DNA from: Microstegium vimineum
Lineage: Eukaryota > Streptophyta > Magnoliopsida > Poales > Poaceae
Reading direction: 5' to 3'
DNA: 64,000 bases
Assembly (NCBI GenBank): GCA_022036555.1
Contig: CM039123.1
Span: 15,164,326 to 15,228,325, forward strand
The position numbers and the translations under genes were made by a program. This document shows, piece after piece, positions 1-11,769 of the stretch. The notes beneath the pieces were generated by a model. The model was given only the letters and a program-made list of their open reading frames with translations, made no database searches and had not been told where the DNA came from. The number at the start of each line of letters is the position of its first letter. The first letter of the stretch is position 1.

Positions 1-82
1 CAACGGTGATGGCAAGAGGAAGATCCCGTGGAAGCGGTGGAGGAAGCCTGTGAAGGCGCGGTCGCTCAAGTCCTTGATGTAA
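1..82 (+). CDS. 3' end of a WRC-domain gene paralog (partial)
   Basis: The first 82 bases read as 26 codons and a TAA stop, with no stop before the window edge. The last 22 residues run from KRKIPW to RSLKSLM and are almost identical to the C-terminus of the WRC gene that ends at 32681 (KRKLPW to RSLKSLI), with a near-identical DNA sequence. The basic, Trp-rich tail is therefore a conserved C-terminal motif of this family and the window opens inside a paralog on the same strand. The WRC zinc-binding domain itself lies left of the window and cannot be seen. A nuclear role is inferred from the family. Whether this copy is intact is unknown. It could also be a duplicated gene tail without a working body. 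Confidence 0.6.
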   Translation, partial: NGDGKRKIPWKRWRKPVKARSLKSLM

Positions 83-1888
83 GCACCTACTCCCTTCATA
101 GGACTTTGTTGAGTTACATACGTGCTCTCGCATCGGCGACGTAGAAGAAATGCTCGCTCGCAGGTATACCTTGGCTTAAGAGTCGATCTGTTCAGGTTTT
201 TGTTGTTGACCAGTTGTACAAGCTGTTTGACTTTTGCATTATCATTTCCGATTGGATGGTTACTCATCAATTAGTCTGCCGTGTTGCGGCGTTCTGTGCT
301 CCTTCCTAGCTTATTGCGTTTGGGATGCAACTGATATATGTGACTGACGGAGTTTGCATATTTTTGCGTGTGGAGTGTGAACTGTCGAATCGACGCTCCT
401 AATTTGGAGGCACAAAAGCACATCAGTTGGCCGGCCTGTTACAGATTTACATTTGCTTCGCAACGGATTTCGTATATAGTACTCCGTATCAGTTTACTAG
501 TATATAGTCGTTGCGTGCATCTGCACGTGCACAGACGATCGGTTTGCTTAAATCACGTACTACATATAAACCACGCACCGTTAGCCTCTGCATGGCTAAT
601 CACGTACAAATTCACGACTGGGCCACGGGAGCCGGTCGGTACGGTTAAATTCACAAATGGGTCACGGAGCGGACGGACGACGTGGTTCATTCAGAGGAAA
701 CTCCTACGGCTTCTCTGTATAGAATATTCACAGAAATTGTAGAGATTTTGAGCCAAAATCATGTCCAACGGAATCTTCATTCTCATCTCGGTCGCCAAAG
801 AAATAGGACGGGCGCGTCGCTATCAGCCGCACGCGTGGCGGCCTTTGCGCCCCCTCGCCAGTCGCCAGGATGGAGTACTAGTATACTACACCGCAGCCAC
901 AACATCGTACGTCGCCGGGGCTCCTGCAGCAGGAGCAGAGCAGGACCTCACGCCGGGGAAGGAGGAAGGAGTACGAGGACTCAGACTCCCGGCCTGCTGC
1001 GGGCGCTTGCCGAGCTGAGGCCCGTCGATCGGTATCACGAGGTTTAGGCGCTGGCCGGCGGAGGAACGCGAGCAAGCCGATCGAGCTCGAGATGGGTACG
1101 AGCCCTGGACAAGCAGTTGTTGCCGGTGACGACGGCCACCCCGAAGATCGAAGCGCCGGCCGGCAGGTTGACGCGTCGTCACCTACTGCTGCGCCGCTAC
1201 GGCCAGCGGCATGCATGGTGTCTCGTCTTGTGTGCTTGCCTATGACGCCGAGCGCTCGTACCGTTCTGGTTCGTTTTCGCCGCTGTATAGGTAGCGCCGC
1301 GCTCGCTCTCCTGAAGCACCTGAAGAAGAAAGAACGGGTGCAGTGTACTGCAGACTGCAGCAGAACCCTGAATGTTCCTGCTTCAGTCGTTGCCTTGATC
1401 CTTTTCAGATTAATGCAAGAAAGCACCGGACACACACGAGCAAGAATCAGCCATGGTCGAGCCTCTCGGCAGTTGGCAATGAGAATCGGAGTTGCCGGAG
1501 AGCCAGCGCTGCACCTTTCGGTTAATTAGTGCTCACGCGTAGAGGTTAGGAAAAATAGAAAGTCTGACATTCTGCTGCTGCGGATGATAGTTTTAGAGAT
1601 CCAAGTTTATGCTCTTGGAGTTAGCATAGAGAATGTTGGTGTCCAGTGTCCTCAATTCAGGCGGCGCATGGCTTACTGTCAATCCATGGCCGTTGTCTGT
1701 GCCTCTGTGGGGCATCACAACGCATTGCATTGCTGACCTTGCGGGCGGTTGGTCCAGACTCCAGAGCAGACGTGAGGGGCCCGTTGCCTCTTTTTTTAAC
1801 CTTTTCTTCTTTTCTTTTTCGATGAGGACCTCGTTGGTTAGATGCTGCCACGAGATGTGTTGAGCACAAAACACTTCGGTGTATGCTA
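83..1888. other. Intergenic region, no gene recognised
   Basis: This follows the WRC stop and begins with its presumed 3' UTR. About 760-1530 is GC-rich, with overlapping open frames on both strands (up to 185 codons), but none shows a recognisable domain. They have the look of chance ORFs in GC-rich DNA. No TIR, LTR or RNA gene was seen. Confidence 0.5.
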
Positions 1889-2019
1889 CTCTCTACCTTT
1901 CAAATCGTAAGTCTTTTTTTTTATCTTCGATCTAAATAGAAATATATGATGATGTATTGCTACCTAAAAAGGTGAAAACAAAAAGGAAATAAACTTACAA
2001 TTTGAAAGAGAGAAAATAG
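1889..2019. mobile_element. Degenerate Stowaway-like MITE
   Basis: A short AT-rich segment has terminal inverted repeats: CTTTCAAATCGTAAGT near the left end and ACTTACAATTTGAAAG near the right end. TA dinucleotides flank it at 1887-1888 and 2020-2021. The ends resemble a decayed Stowaway terminus (TACTCCCTCCGTTTCAAAT). It has no coding capacity. The match is imperfect and the exact ends are uncertain. Confidence 0.5.
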
Positions 2020-2159
2020 TATGATACACATATATTAGTTAACACTTAGCACAACAGTTATGTGTAGGTGGAATACGTCGGAGAGTTCATTTATATGTTT
2101 GAAATACTCCGCAGAACGGGTTGTTCGGTAAATGCAAAACTTTTGGTCAGATGATTGAT

Positions 2160-3189
2160 TGCCCTGTTTGATTGGGTTGTAGATTTTAGAAAAGTAGCCG
2201 TGAGCTGTGACTTTCGAAAACACAACCTTGTAAAAGTAGCTGTGAGAAAATCAAAAGTCATTTTAGTTCAGTCGTTGTGACTTTCAAAACGCCACTTTCA
2301 CTAACTTCTTCATGTGCACGCGCAGGGTGGGAGTTGCCGCCCCGTAGGGAAGGGGCTCGCCAGCCGTAGGGCTCGCCGTCCGCGCAACCGTGCAAAGCAG
2401 GGAGGGTGCTCGCCGGAGCCCATAGTGATGGGTCCGCTCACGCCAGACCTGCTTCCACCCATGGAGCCACGCAGGGAGGGTACTCGTCGGAGGAGGGGGT
2501 CGGGGCCGAGCTGGTGCCGCTTGCAGGGAGGGTGCTCGCCGGAGGAGGGAGCTGGGGCCAGAGGAGGGGAAGGGAGGCCCGCAACCACCCTGCACTGGAT
2601 CCAGTGGATCCCACAGTCGCACCGGGCATGGAGGAGGAGGTGCAGCGAGGGCTTGGGGGTAGGGGGGCGGAGCTTTGGTGCCGCTTGCCGAACTTGGAGG
2701 AGGTGGTGGTGCGTCGAGGGCTTGGGGGAGGGGAGGGTGTGGGGTGGAGCCGCTCGCCCATGCTCGCTGCGGCCGGAGCTGGTGCCAGTGTCTCTCGCCC
2801 GCGCTCGCCGGAGCATGGGACGGGGATCCAGTGCGCCAGGCTTGGAGGAGGAGGTGTGCCAGGGGCGGGGGCTGTGCCGCTCACCGAGGCCGGAGCTGGT
2901 GGCGCACACAGGGGCAGAGCATCCTCTTGTGTTTGCGCTTCACAACCCGCGGCTGTAGCTCAAGCAAAGTAAAAAAAAAGAACACAAACGAACCGGTATG
3001 TTCATAATCAGTGGTAGGTGGGTAAATATTTACCCCAAAAGCAGTTGAAAGCAGGGGAGACCTGCTTTCAGTTTTGTACTGGGTAAAAGTTGCTTTTGGA
3101 CAAAAGCAGTTGTGACTTTTGGAACCGTTGATTGGCTTTTGACTTTTATAAAAGTAAAAGCAGGTTCAAAAGCCCAACCAAAGGGGGCC
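2160..3189. mobile_element. Non-autonomous TIR element with GC-rich interior
   Basis: The left end (GCCCTGTTTGATTGGG) and the reverse complement of the right end (GGCCCCCTTTGGTTGGG) form degenerate terminal inverted repeats. Both continue into AT-rich subterminal DNA with recurring AAAAGTAG, AAAAGTC and AAAAGCAG words. The interior (about 2313-2960) is very GC-rich and has open frames of 188-214 codons, but no recognisable protein. No convincing target-site duplication was found, so the superfamily is unassigned; hAT- and PIF-type MITEs both have such ends. The interior may be captured host DNA or low-complexity filler. Confidence 0.5.
2398..2546 (+). repeat. Three copies of a 21-bp GC-rich word
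   Basis: CAGGGAGGGTGCTCGCCGGA recurs at about 2398, 2471 (two changes) and 2524, spaced 73 and 53 bp apart. It lies inside the GC-rich core of the surrounding TIR element and explains part of the open frames there. Confidence 0.55.
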
Positions 3190-4014
3190 TCAGTCACAAT
3201 GTTTGATCATTTCTGTTGTCCGGAAAAGATTGCAAACCGGTGCGTAATTCTATCGCACCACATTTGTTTTTTCGATTAAATTTGGAGTGGTAAGGTTTTA
3301 TTGGGGCTTATGTCAAGGAAGAAAAAAGCAAAAAATACGCTAAGTCCTCTCCCACAATCTAGCACCAACCAAGTTTCCATCCCTCCAAACTTGCCCCATT
3401 TGGATGGAAGAATTTGTTTTCAGGTTCTCTCTTTCCTACGTAAAAATATATTAATTTGTGTAAATTCCTGCATTCATAGGGACCTAAGTGTACGATAACA
3501 TTTCTTTTTTCAAAACCACACTACAAACGCATGTTCTTATACATGTATGCACAACCCACACCATATTTCCATGAATACCTCATTATCGATGGCCACATTA
3601 TCTACCAGTAAAATAACATCATTAAATAGTAGAACAAATCCATGAAAATACAAACATCAACAATGACAGAGTCTTAAATCTAGGTGGACAAGTTCCACCA
3701 TGTGAAACTGAATCAAATTGGTGTGCATGTTTAGCAATTAGCATGTATGGAATAGAAAGTCTACCATCCAGTCTATGATAATTTATATGAAAGTGTTGTA
3801 AAAAATATATATGAAAGTGTTTCATTTGCTTTTCTTTCATGGAAGTCTCATTTTCTCGTACTTTACTCTATTTTTTTTGCCTAGTTTTAATTTCAATGGC
3901 TGAGCTACCTATGATGAGAATAGATAGGCCCTTGTTCTATCTCATCTCTTTAGCATGTTTAGGAATAGACACAAGGGTCTTATTGTTCTGATGGAGGGAG
4001 AAACCTGTAATTAG
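3190..4014. other. AT-rich intergenic DNA, nothing recognised
   Basis: No ORF longer than 75 codons resembles a known protein. No terminal repeats or RNA genes were seen. Confidence 0.5.
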
Positions 4015-4222
4015 CTCACTATTGTTATAACTAAATCCGTGGTTATGCTTCTGTATGGTTTCACTACTGCTACATCTAAAATCTGCTTATGAAACAATAG
4101 AGTCTCACTATTGTTACATCTGAATTCGGGGTTATGCTTCAGCAAGGTTTGAGTACTGCTACATCTGAAATCTACTTATGCAAGCAGAGTCTCACTATTG
4201 TTACATTTGAGTTTGTGGTTAT
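4015..4222. repeat. Tandem repeat, ~88-bp unit, 2.4 copies
   Basis: Units start with CTCACTATTGTTA at 4015, 4104 and 4191, giving spacings of 89 and 87 bp. Each continues with GTGGTTATGCTT-like and CACTACTGCTACATCT-like blocks. The third copy is cut after about 30 bp. No coding capacity. Confidence 0.75.
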
Positions 4223-4328
4223 GGAACAACAAAGGTTGACTACAGAATCATGCATATGGTAAACATTGTCACAAAAATGGACAAACATTGAGAAGCATGG
4301 ATACACAAAAAGAATTTTGCAACACATG

Positions 4329-5918
4329 TGAAAGGATCAAGATGCCCAAGAAGGGCGGGGGGGGGGGGGGTGTGAATTGGGCTTGTTTTAAATTTCTAAG
4401 ACAAAATGTAAAACCTATCAAATACCAATCACCTCCTAGTGCCTACCGAATGTGTGTCCTAGCTAGAAAGCGGTAGCAAGGCATATAATTGAAAAACAAC
4501 CTACACAATTCTAGTGGAAATGAAAGAACAAGTGTGGAATGTAAATGCGAGAAAGTAAAGAGCTAGGGATAGAATTCAAGTCGACACGCGATGTTTTCCC
4601 AGGGTATCGAGGAGTCGACACTCCCCCTAGTCCTCGTTGGAGCACCTCGCAAGGTATAACTCCCCCTCGATCCGCGCAAGGACCGAGTGCTCTCTACGGG
4701 TTGGTTCTTCGCCACTCCGACTCGGTGAACCGCCCACAACTGATCACACAAAGTTGGAGAAGGGCCGCCAACAATCTTCCGGCGATCACCTTCATCCGAT
4801 CACCACCAAACCATCTAGGTGCTATCGAACACCAAGAGTAACAAGCACAAGACCTTCACTTGACCCACTCAAGGCTAGGAAGGTGGATGGATGCATACTT
4901 GTCACTCCTAATAACACTAGGGAGGAAGAACAAGCTTTGGATCTCTCAAATCTCTTCCTCACTAGGCCCTTGGCTCTCCAAGAACTCTCACAAGCTTCCT
5001 TCAGCTGAAATAATGACCAAGAGAGCTAACTTGGATGAGATGAGCAACTATATGTAGCCCCCACCTCTCCAACTAGCCGTTTTATGCTTTTTGCACTTTC
5101 TGCGAACCGTCGGACCAGTCTGGGGTCGGGTCCGTCGGACCAATTCCCCTGGTCTGGAGCATGCTGATACACAGGAATCTTCACTGCTCAAGGGACCTCT
5201 AGACCACTTGCATTGGTCTGGAGCTGGGCGTCGGACCCGGTCCGACGCGATGTCCGGAGCATAGAGCCTTACTGTACTGCGCCGGACTAGGCTGTCGGAC
5301 TAGTCTGGAGCCCCTTCTCAGACTTGCTCCCAACTCACTGGCCATCAGACCAATCAAGATTAGTCCGGAGCCCTCCGGACAGGTTGTTCGGAGCTCTTCG
5401 CTCTGCGGGCTGCCTAAGACAGGCCGTCAGATCACTTGCATTGGTCCGACGCCTCTAAGGCAAACTGGTCCAGACCTCTTCTGACCCCGTTCTTCACCTC
5501 TTTTCACTTAGTCTCTTTAAGGGGTTTTGCTCCTACCATCTTAAGGGCTATTTGTAGGTTATCTAGGATAAGTTATGACAAGTGTGCATACACCAACATT
5601 CCCAAACTCTCCTAGGTCAAGCTACTAATCTCATACCCCCCTTAATAGTACGGTCAAAGGAAAAACAAAGCCCTAGTCTATACTTAGTGCCCTTCTCACA
5701 CCTTGTGGCACTAAGACCTAGTCTAGTCTTCACCTTGTAGCTCCATCCTTTGAAACCGAAAACAAATTCCATCTTGGGGGCATGAATATCATTAAGCCCA
5801 TTCATCTAGCATCACTTATGACCTAACTCAAATACTTTTGCCTCTGCAAAACACACGTTAGTCATAGTGACCTAGCACTATCATTAATCGCCTAAACCAA
5901 TCGGGCCTAGATGCTTCA
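4329..5918 (-). repeat. 3' LTR of the pol-less Sirevirus-like element
   Basis: It matches 9926-11491 along its full length. It includes a poly-G run near 4358 and a cluster of short palindromic TCGGACC / GGTCCGA words around 5105-5470. Ends are TG..CA in element sense. Confidence 0.85.
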
Positions 5919-5931
5919 ATCTCCCAATTTT
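5919..5931 (-). promoter_or_regulatory. Polypurine tract of the left element
   Basis: On the minus strand AAAATTGGGAGAT sits directly before the 3' LTR start TGAAGCA. This is the expected place and composition for the plus-strand primer. Confidence 0.65.
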
Positions 5932-6325
5932 AGGTGATTGACGACAATACAAGCTTGAGTATAGAATATGAGTGAGTTTTGATTTTAGTTTCATGACTTG
6001 AAATGAATAGGCATGGGTTAGTGATAAGAAAGACATATACATGCCTAAACCATTCAAGCCATGACAAGCACATATGAATAGGAATTGAGAGTAGTACTTG
6101 ATAAAAGGATATGCTATAGCCATCAAACGATCAGAGGTTAGCGCGGAAGCAACATAGCAATATCCAAGTGACATGACATATATATAAGAGATATCACACA
6201 TGTCACACAATCATCCAAGGGTCTCAAGCATCACACACATATATTACAATGCATGAAAGACGGTAAACATGATGCATGATAGAGTATATACACAATCAAA
6301 GAACGAATCCTACTAGCTCCCCCTT

Positions 6326-8402
6326 CTAAAACTCTAAGAGGTAAGCCTCGTCGTTTTCTGAGTCCTCCCCCTGAGTATTTGGAGCTAGAAGCTGAGCGGT
6401 CTGGGAAGGTACAGAAGAATCCTGAGTTGTCGTGGCTGCTAACTCTGTCGCTGAAGTAACTAGTAGTGGAGCTGGAGCAGGAGTAGGAGCGTCCTCTGCC
6501 ACTATGTCTGTCGATGCCATTGGAGCTGGCTGAACTAGTGAAGTAGTCACGGCGGTGGCATCAGTCTGGATAGCACCTGGCGGAGTAGAGACTGCTGGTG
6601 CCTGGCTATCCTGAGCAGCCTCAGACGAAGCAACTAAAGAGCGGTGCTGACTTGCTGGCGGAGTGACAAGCTGTGTCATCTGAAACTCTGCTGCTATCTC
6701 CTCACCAGTGGGGGGCGGTTGGCCTGTAATGTTACTGAAGGACGCCGAGAGGTCTTGAGCAGTCAAACCCAACGAAGCTGACATCGGGGTGAACCCGGTA
6801 GTGACGGGAGTGAACTGCTCAGTCGGGCCGAGCGTGTCCAACCACTGAGTAACCTGTGTCGCCGGTGACTGGAACGGGGTAGTCAATCCTGCACCCTGAA
6901 GTCCACTGGACTGTACGACTAGGGTGGGACTGACAGAGGAACCGACTAACACTGAAGGGACCACTGAGGGGCCGACTGTCTGCTGAGGGCCACTAGAGGA
7001 CCCACTGCCTAAAGAGGAGCAACTGAGGGGCCTGTTGAGTGTGACGGCTGCTGAGTCTAGCTCATCTTCTGAATCTGAGGGGCACCCGAAAACTGGAGTG
7101 GGGGTTCACCGGTCCACCTCATCATGTGTTCCATGAAATTCATGTTCTGAGCCTATATCTGTTGAGTCTGCAATTGAATCCTCTGTGACTCTAGATGGAT
7201 AGCCATCATATGCCTCTGCATCTCGTCCTAACACTGCTGAACCTGAGTCACTGCAGAGACGAACGGTGTCTGAGTGACTAGTGTCTGAAGCAGGAACTTC
7301 TGAAGGTTCGTCAACCCCTCCTTGTAGCCTGTGCAAGGCAACAAGGTCTGCCTAAGGACGTCGTTCAAGCGGTTAATCACAGGGAGAAGCTCTGTCGAGG
7401 TGCGTCGACACCCTTCCCCAAAGGGTGGCCTGAATAGCGGAGCGACGAACTGAGCTGTGGGGGTACGACCACCGCAAGCACGGCGTGGCAACTCAACGCC
7501 TCTGTAACACTCATCGTGCAGGCACTAGTCATAAGTAGACAAGCGGAGCACCTCTCTCAGCCATGTCAAGTAAAGTCTGTAGGGTCGGTCTCTGAAGGTG
7601 TACTACATGTATCGGTGGGTAGGCTCGATCTAAACGGATGCGTAGAACTCACGCACCCAACGCTCAACGTAGTTCTCGGAGCGGCCAAGAAGGTTAGAGA
7701 GTCCTGGGAGGTACGTGAGGAAGGGACATATCTCCTCTCCTGCTATAGAACCAATGCTCTCAAGTGAACAGACCCTGTGTGGTCATATCTAGATACTCGT
7801 AAGCTGAGCTGCCTGGTAAAAGTCCTCCATGAGCGGGGTATGCCAACCTGGTAACGCTCTAGTATCTCGCTGATCTGGACACCACTGCTCAAGCTCTACA
7901 AACTGAAGCTTCCGAACCTGCTTCACTGTGATATTCCTCAAGTCAAGGTAAACTAGAGGCTCGGGAGCAGGGGCAGCTACCAGTGTGGCTCATGGCACAC
8001 GGTCACTCCACTTCGGACCCTCAGCACGAGGAGTGGGTTGAGAAGACCAAGAGCGAGTGGCATGGCACGTAGCGGGAGCCACAAGCGGCACTGCTGGAGA
8101 GTCCTCGGCAGACACTGACTGCTCTACCGATACTGGAGAAGCCACAGACTCTGTATGACTCTCTGGAACTATCTCTGAAGGTAGAACCCGCAAAGGGGAG
8201 CCGATACAAACTGAGCCTGGCCTCCACCTCGCTTTGCGCGGTCCACTACATCTGCAACTGCTTCAGCTACCTCTACCTCTGACAGCTTGCGCTTCTTCTT
8301 CTTCTTCTCAACAACCTTGCTCTTCCCCTTGTCCTTAGGAGGACGAGGTGGGGGAGGAGTATCACCACCCGAACCAGTACTAACAACCTTCTCTTTAGCC
8401 AT
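6326..8402 (-). pseudogene. Accessory sense ORF relic of the pol-less element
   Basis: A long reading frame, roughly 690 codons, can be followed from MAKEKVVSTG at 8402 to a stop after NDEAYLLEF at 6326. It passes through all three frames and several stops. The order is: a Pro/Lys-rich start with a KKKKKRKL nuclear-localisation-like run, a middle globular part with recognisable stretches (HTPLMEDFYQAAYEYLD, YLPGLSNLLGRSENYVERWV), and a Ser/Thr/Pro/Gln-rich tail. The middle resembles proteins annotated in grasses as putative plant transposon proteins; that is from memory and untested. Its role is unknown. It lies downstream of gag in the position where pol would be expected. Confidence 0.6.
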
Positions 8403-8871
8403 ACTATCATTGAAAAAGAAACCACTGACTCGAGAGAATCAACTGCCACAGTTATACTGCCAAATACCACTGCCAAAGCCAACTGCCAACTGCAACACAA
8501 GAATCTCTGAAAAAAGGGGCTTGCTAAGACACTGGACTGAACCTTGAGAGGCTTTGCCTCAATCCATACTCGCGAGCTTTGCACTGAGTTTAAACTGCCA
8601 TTGACTACTTCTAGAAAGATTAGACAGGGATATATAAGCATATATAAACACTAGAGGTAAGAAACAGTATGGAAGCAAGCATCTAGATAAGAAATAGAAT
8701 GAAAACTGCCATGCTACCTTAGGAAAGTGAGCGCGTCTAATCAAAGCAATACAATCTCCTCGCCAAACTCCACAAGGGGGTTCACCAACTGTGGATCACA
8801 ATCAGTAAATGTATAAGTGAATTTGGAATGAATTGATGTGGATTTGCATGGAATGTGACATTAAGATCAAA

Positions 8872-9846
8872 TTAAACTAAGGCATAGTGTGAACTAGGCT
8901 CGACAAAACGCGAGACAAAACTCAAACCATACCCTAGGTAGAGAGGACGAAGTCGTCGTGGGCCGAATCGAAGATGAATCTTGATGAAACGAAGAAACGG
9001 CCAAACCCTAGGGGGGTCCTCTGTTGGCAATGGTGTGGAAATCGCAGGTGTGTGGAGTGCTTGGGGGCAGAGAAGCGGTGGAGGTGTGCTTGGCGTGGTC
9101 GCCGGCTGGTGGATCCCCGGCGACGAGCTGGTGGTGGCGGCACTGCTGCTGAGGTAGAGCGAGGGTGGCGCGGCTGCTGTTGGGTGGCGCAGGGAGGAGC
9201 AGATCAGGGTGGCGCGAAGGCGGCAGTGCTGCTGCTGAGGTAGAGCGAGGGTGGCGCGGCTGCTGTTAGGTGGCGCAGGGAGGAGCAGATCAGGGTGGCG
9301 TGAAGGCGGTGGTTGGGCATTGATCTTCCCCAAGATTTGAGTAGGAGTTGATGTAGAGAGGTCTCCTTGGTGAAGCACGGTTACTATGTGCCCATATTTG
9401 TCAATGGGGAGCACACATAGTATCTTCCTCACCACATCTGGTGGAGACATTTGGGTGAGCCCAAGTCCATTCAATTCCTCTACAAGAATGTTAAGACGTG
9501 GGTACATCTCATTAGCATTTTCATTAGCAAGCATGGTAAAGGAATTCAACTTAGCCATGACCAAATGGTAGCATTCCTCACGCTCACACTTGGTCCCCTC
9601 ATGAAGTGCACAAACGTTTGTCCAAACATCATGCGTGGTTTTGCAATTCTGCACACAGTTGAACACATCCTTGGAAATGCCACGGAAAAGAATGTTCTTT
9701 GCCCTAGCATTGTTCTTCTCAAAGAAGGGATCCTCGACAAACACCGATCCACCCATGGTGGCGGCTTTGTGAACACCGACATCCACGGCCTCAAGGTAGG
9801 CCTCCATCCGCACTTTCCAATAAGAAAAGTCATCCCCATCGAACAT
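8872..9846 (-). pseudogene. Ty1/copia gag-like protein, 3' end replaced
   Basis: The N-terminal ~175 residues are a Ty1/copia gag of the UBN2/DUF4219 type: FDGDDFSYWKVRMEAYLEAV near the start, then CALHEGTKCEREECYHLVMA and VVRKILCVLPIDKYGHIV. Such proteins form the particle shell that packages the element RNA. After LGKINA the family sequence stops and a Pro/Ala/Ser-rich stretch encoded by an 86 bp tandem duplication follows, then unrelated sequence to the stop at 8872. No zinc knuckle is present. The reading frame stays open (324 codons), but the C-terminal half does not look like gag. The frame extends a few codons upstream of the listed start without a better initiator. Confidence 0.75.
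9145..9316. repeat. 86-bp tandem duplication in the gag region
   Basis: GAGGTAGAGCGAGGGTGGCG recurs at 9151 and 9237. The two 86 bp copies differ at only a few bases. GC-rich, unlike the gag sequence it follows. Confidence 0.85.
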
Positions 9847-9910
9847 GGGTGGCGGTCCATCCCTATGGGATATCTTGCTCTAGGCGGTGAAGCCTAATTT
9901 ATAGCAACAA

Positions 9911-9923
9911 GGCTCTGATACCA
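9911..9923 (-). promoter_or_regulatory. Primer-binding site (initiator tRNA-Met)
   Basis: The minus strand reads TGGTATCAGAGCC two bases after the 5' LTR end. This matches the 3' end of plant initiator tRNA-Met as used by Ty1/copia elements, and it fixes the element's orientation. Confidence 0.85.
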
Positions 9924-9925
9924 AT

Positions 9926-11491
9926 TGAAAGGATCAAGATGCCCAAGAGGGGGGGGGGGTGAATTGGGCTTGTTTCAAATTTCTAAGACAAAATGTAAAA
10001 CCTATCAAATGCCAATCACCCTTAGTGCCTACCGAATGGTTGTCCTAGCTAGAAAGCGGTAGCAAGGCATAGAATTGAAAAACAACCTACACAATTCTAG
10101 TGGAAATGAAAGAACAAGTGCGGAATGTAAATGCGGGAAAGTAAAGAGCTATGGATAGAATTCAAGTTGACATGCGATGTTTTCCCGAGGTATCGAGGAG
10201 TCGACAGTCCCCCCTAGTCCTTGTTGGATCACCTCACAAGGTATAGCTCCCCCTTGATCCGCGCAAGGACCGAGTGCTCTCTACGGGCTAGTTCTTCGCC
10301 GCTCCGGCTCGGTGAACCGCCCACAACCGATCACACAAAGTTGGAGAAGGGCCGCCAACAATCTTCCGGCGATCACCTTCATCCGATCACCACCAAACCG
10401 TCTAGGTGCTATCGAACACCAAGAGTAACAAGCACAAGACCTTCACTTGACCCACTCAAGGCTAGGAAGGTGGATGGATGCACACTTGTCACTCCTAATC
10501 ACACTAGGGAGGAAGAACAAGCTTTGGATCTCTCAAATCTCTTCCTCACTAGGCCCTTGGCTCTCCAAGAACTCTCACAAGCTTCCTTCAGCTGAAAAAA
10601 TGGCCAAGAGAGCTAACTTGGATGAGATGAGCAACTATATATAGCCCCTACCTCTCCAACTAGCCATTTTGTGCTTTTTGCACTTTCTGCGAACCGTCGG
10701 ACCAGTTTGGGGTCGGGTCCGTCGGACCAATTCCCCTAGTTCGGAGCATGCTGATACACAGGAATCTTCACTCCTCAAGGGACCTCCGGACCACTTGCAT
10801 TGGTCCGGAGCTGGGCGTCGGACCTGGTCCGATGCGATGTCCGGAGCACAGAGCCTTACTGTACTACGCCGGACTAGTCCGGAGCCCCTTCTCAGACTTG
10901 CTCCCAACCCACTGGCCACTGGACCAATCAAGATTAGTCTGGAGCCCTCCGAACAGGTTGTCCGGAGCTCTTCGCTCTACTAACTGCCTAAGACAGGCCG
11001 TCGGACCACTCGCATTGGTCCGACGCCTTTAAGGCAAACTGGTCCGGAGCTCTTCTGACCCCCTTCTTCACCTCTTTTCACTAAGTCTCTTTAATGGGTT
11101 TTGCTCCTACGATCTCAAGTGCTATTTGTAGGTTATCTAGGACAACTTATGACAAGTGTGCATACACCAACATTCCCAAACTCTTCTACGTCAAGCTACT
11201 AATCTCATACCCCCCTTAATAGTACGGTCAAAGGAAAAACAAAGCCCTAGTCTATACTTAGTGCCCTTCTCACACCTTGTGGCACTAAGACCTAGTCTAG
11301 TCTTCACCTTGTAGCTCCATCCTTTGAAACCGAAAACGAATTCCATCTTGGGGCCTGAATACCATTTAGCCCATTCATCTAGCATCACGTATGACCTAAC
11401 ACAAATACTTTTGCCTCTGCAAAACACACGTTAGTCATAGTGACCTAGGATTGTCGTTAATCACCTAAACTAATAGGGCCTACATGCTTCA
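9926..11491 (-). repeat. 5' LTR of the pol-less Sirevirus-like element
   Basis: This is the second copy of the 1.6 kb direct repeat. A TATA-like CTATATATAG lies near 10636 on the minus strand. It carries the same palindromic TCGGACC / GGTCCGA words as the other LTR (about 10695-11045). Confidence 0.85.
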
Positions 11492-11769
11492 ATGCTAAAG
11501 AATTGATCAACATAATGGTAGGTGTTCACAATATATAGCATTTCAAGCTAGAAGACTTTTGTTACTACCAAAAGTAGATCAACATAATGGCAGGATGTTT
11601 TCAGGTTAATGAGCTAATACCACAAACATTCCCATATTGCCACATAACATTGGACTCCACCCATTTTTACAATTTGATGTTTGAATGCATATCGCTTTGC
11701 TGTCACCTTCTAGTTATGTAAAGAGAATCTAAAAACTACACATGCATAGCATCAACTTGATTAGGTCTC

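Larger units (their letters stand above)
4329..11491 (-). mobile_element. Sirevirus-like LTR retrotransposon lacking pol
   Basis: Two direct repeats of about 1.6 kb bound a 4.0 kb interior read on the minus strand. The LTRs start TGAAGCA and end CTTTCA (minus-strand sense). A tRNA-iMet primer-binding site follows the right LTR and a purine-rich tract precedes the left LTR. The interior has a Ty1/copia gag relic (8872-9846) and a second sense ORF relic (6326-8402). No protease, integrase, reverse transcriptase or RNase H motif is present, so the copy depended on proteins of another element. Flanking pentamers (ACATG on the left, ATGCT on the right) do not match, so the target duplication has decayed or the ends come from recombination. 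The LTR copies differ by several percent in the stretches compared by eye. Confidence 0.85.

Noticed and set aside
878..1529. Overlapping long ORFs on both strands near the left edge
   Set aside because: The region is GC-rich, which opens frames by chance. No domain, splice pattern or similarity to a known protein was seen.
6326..6964. A 212-codon Ser/Thr/Pro-rich ORF as an independent host gene
   Set aside because: It lies between the LTRs of the left element, on its coding strand, and continues the accessory ORF relic.
4324..11496. Target-site duplication for the left Sirevirus-like element
   Set aside because: The flanking pentamers are ACATG and ATGCT and do not match. The element is called from LTRs, primer site and polypurine tract only.
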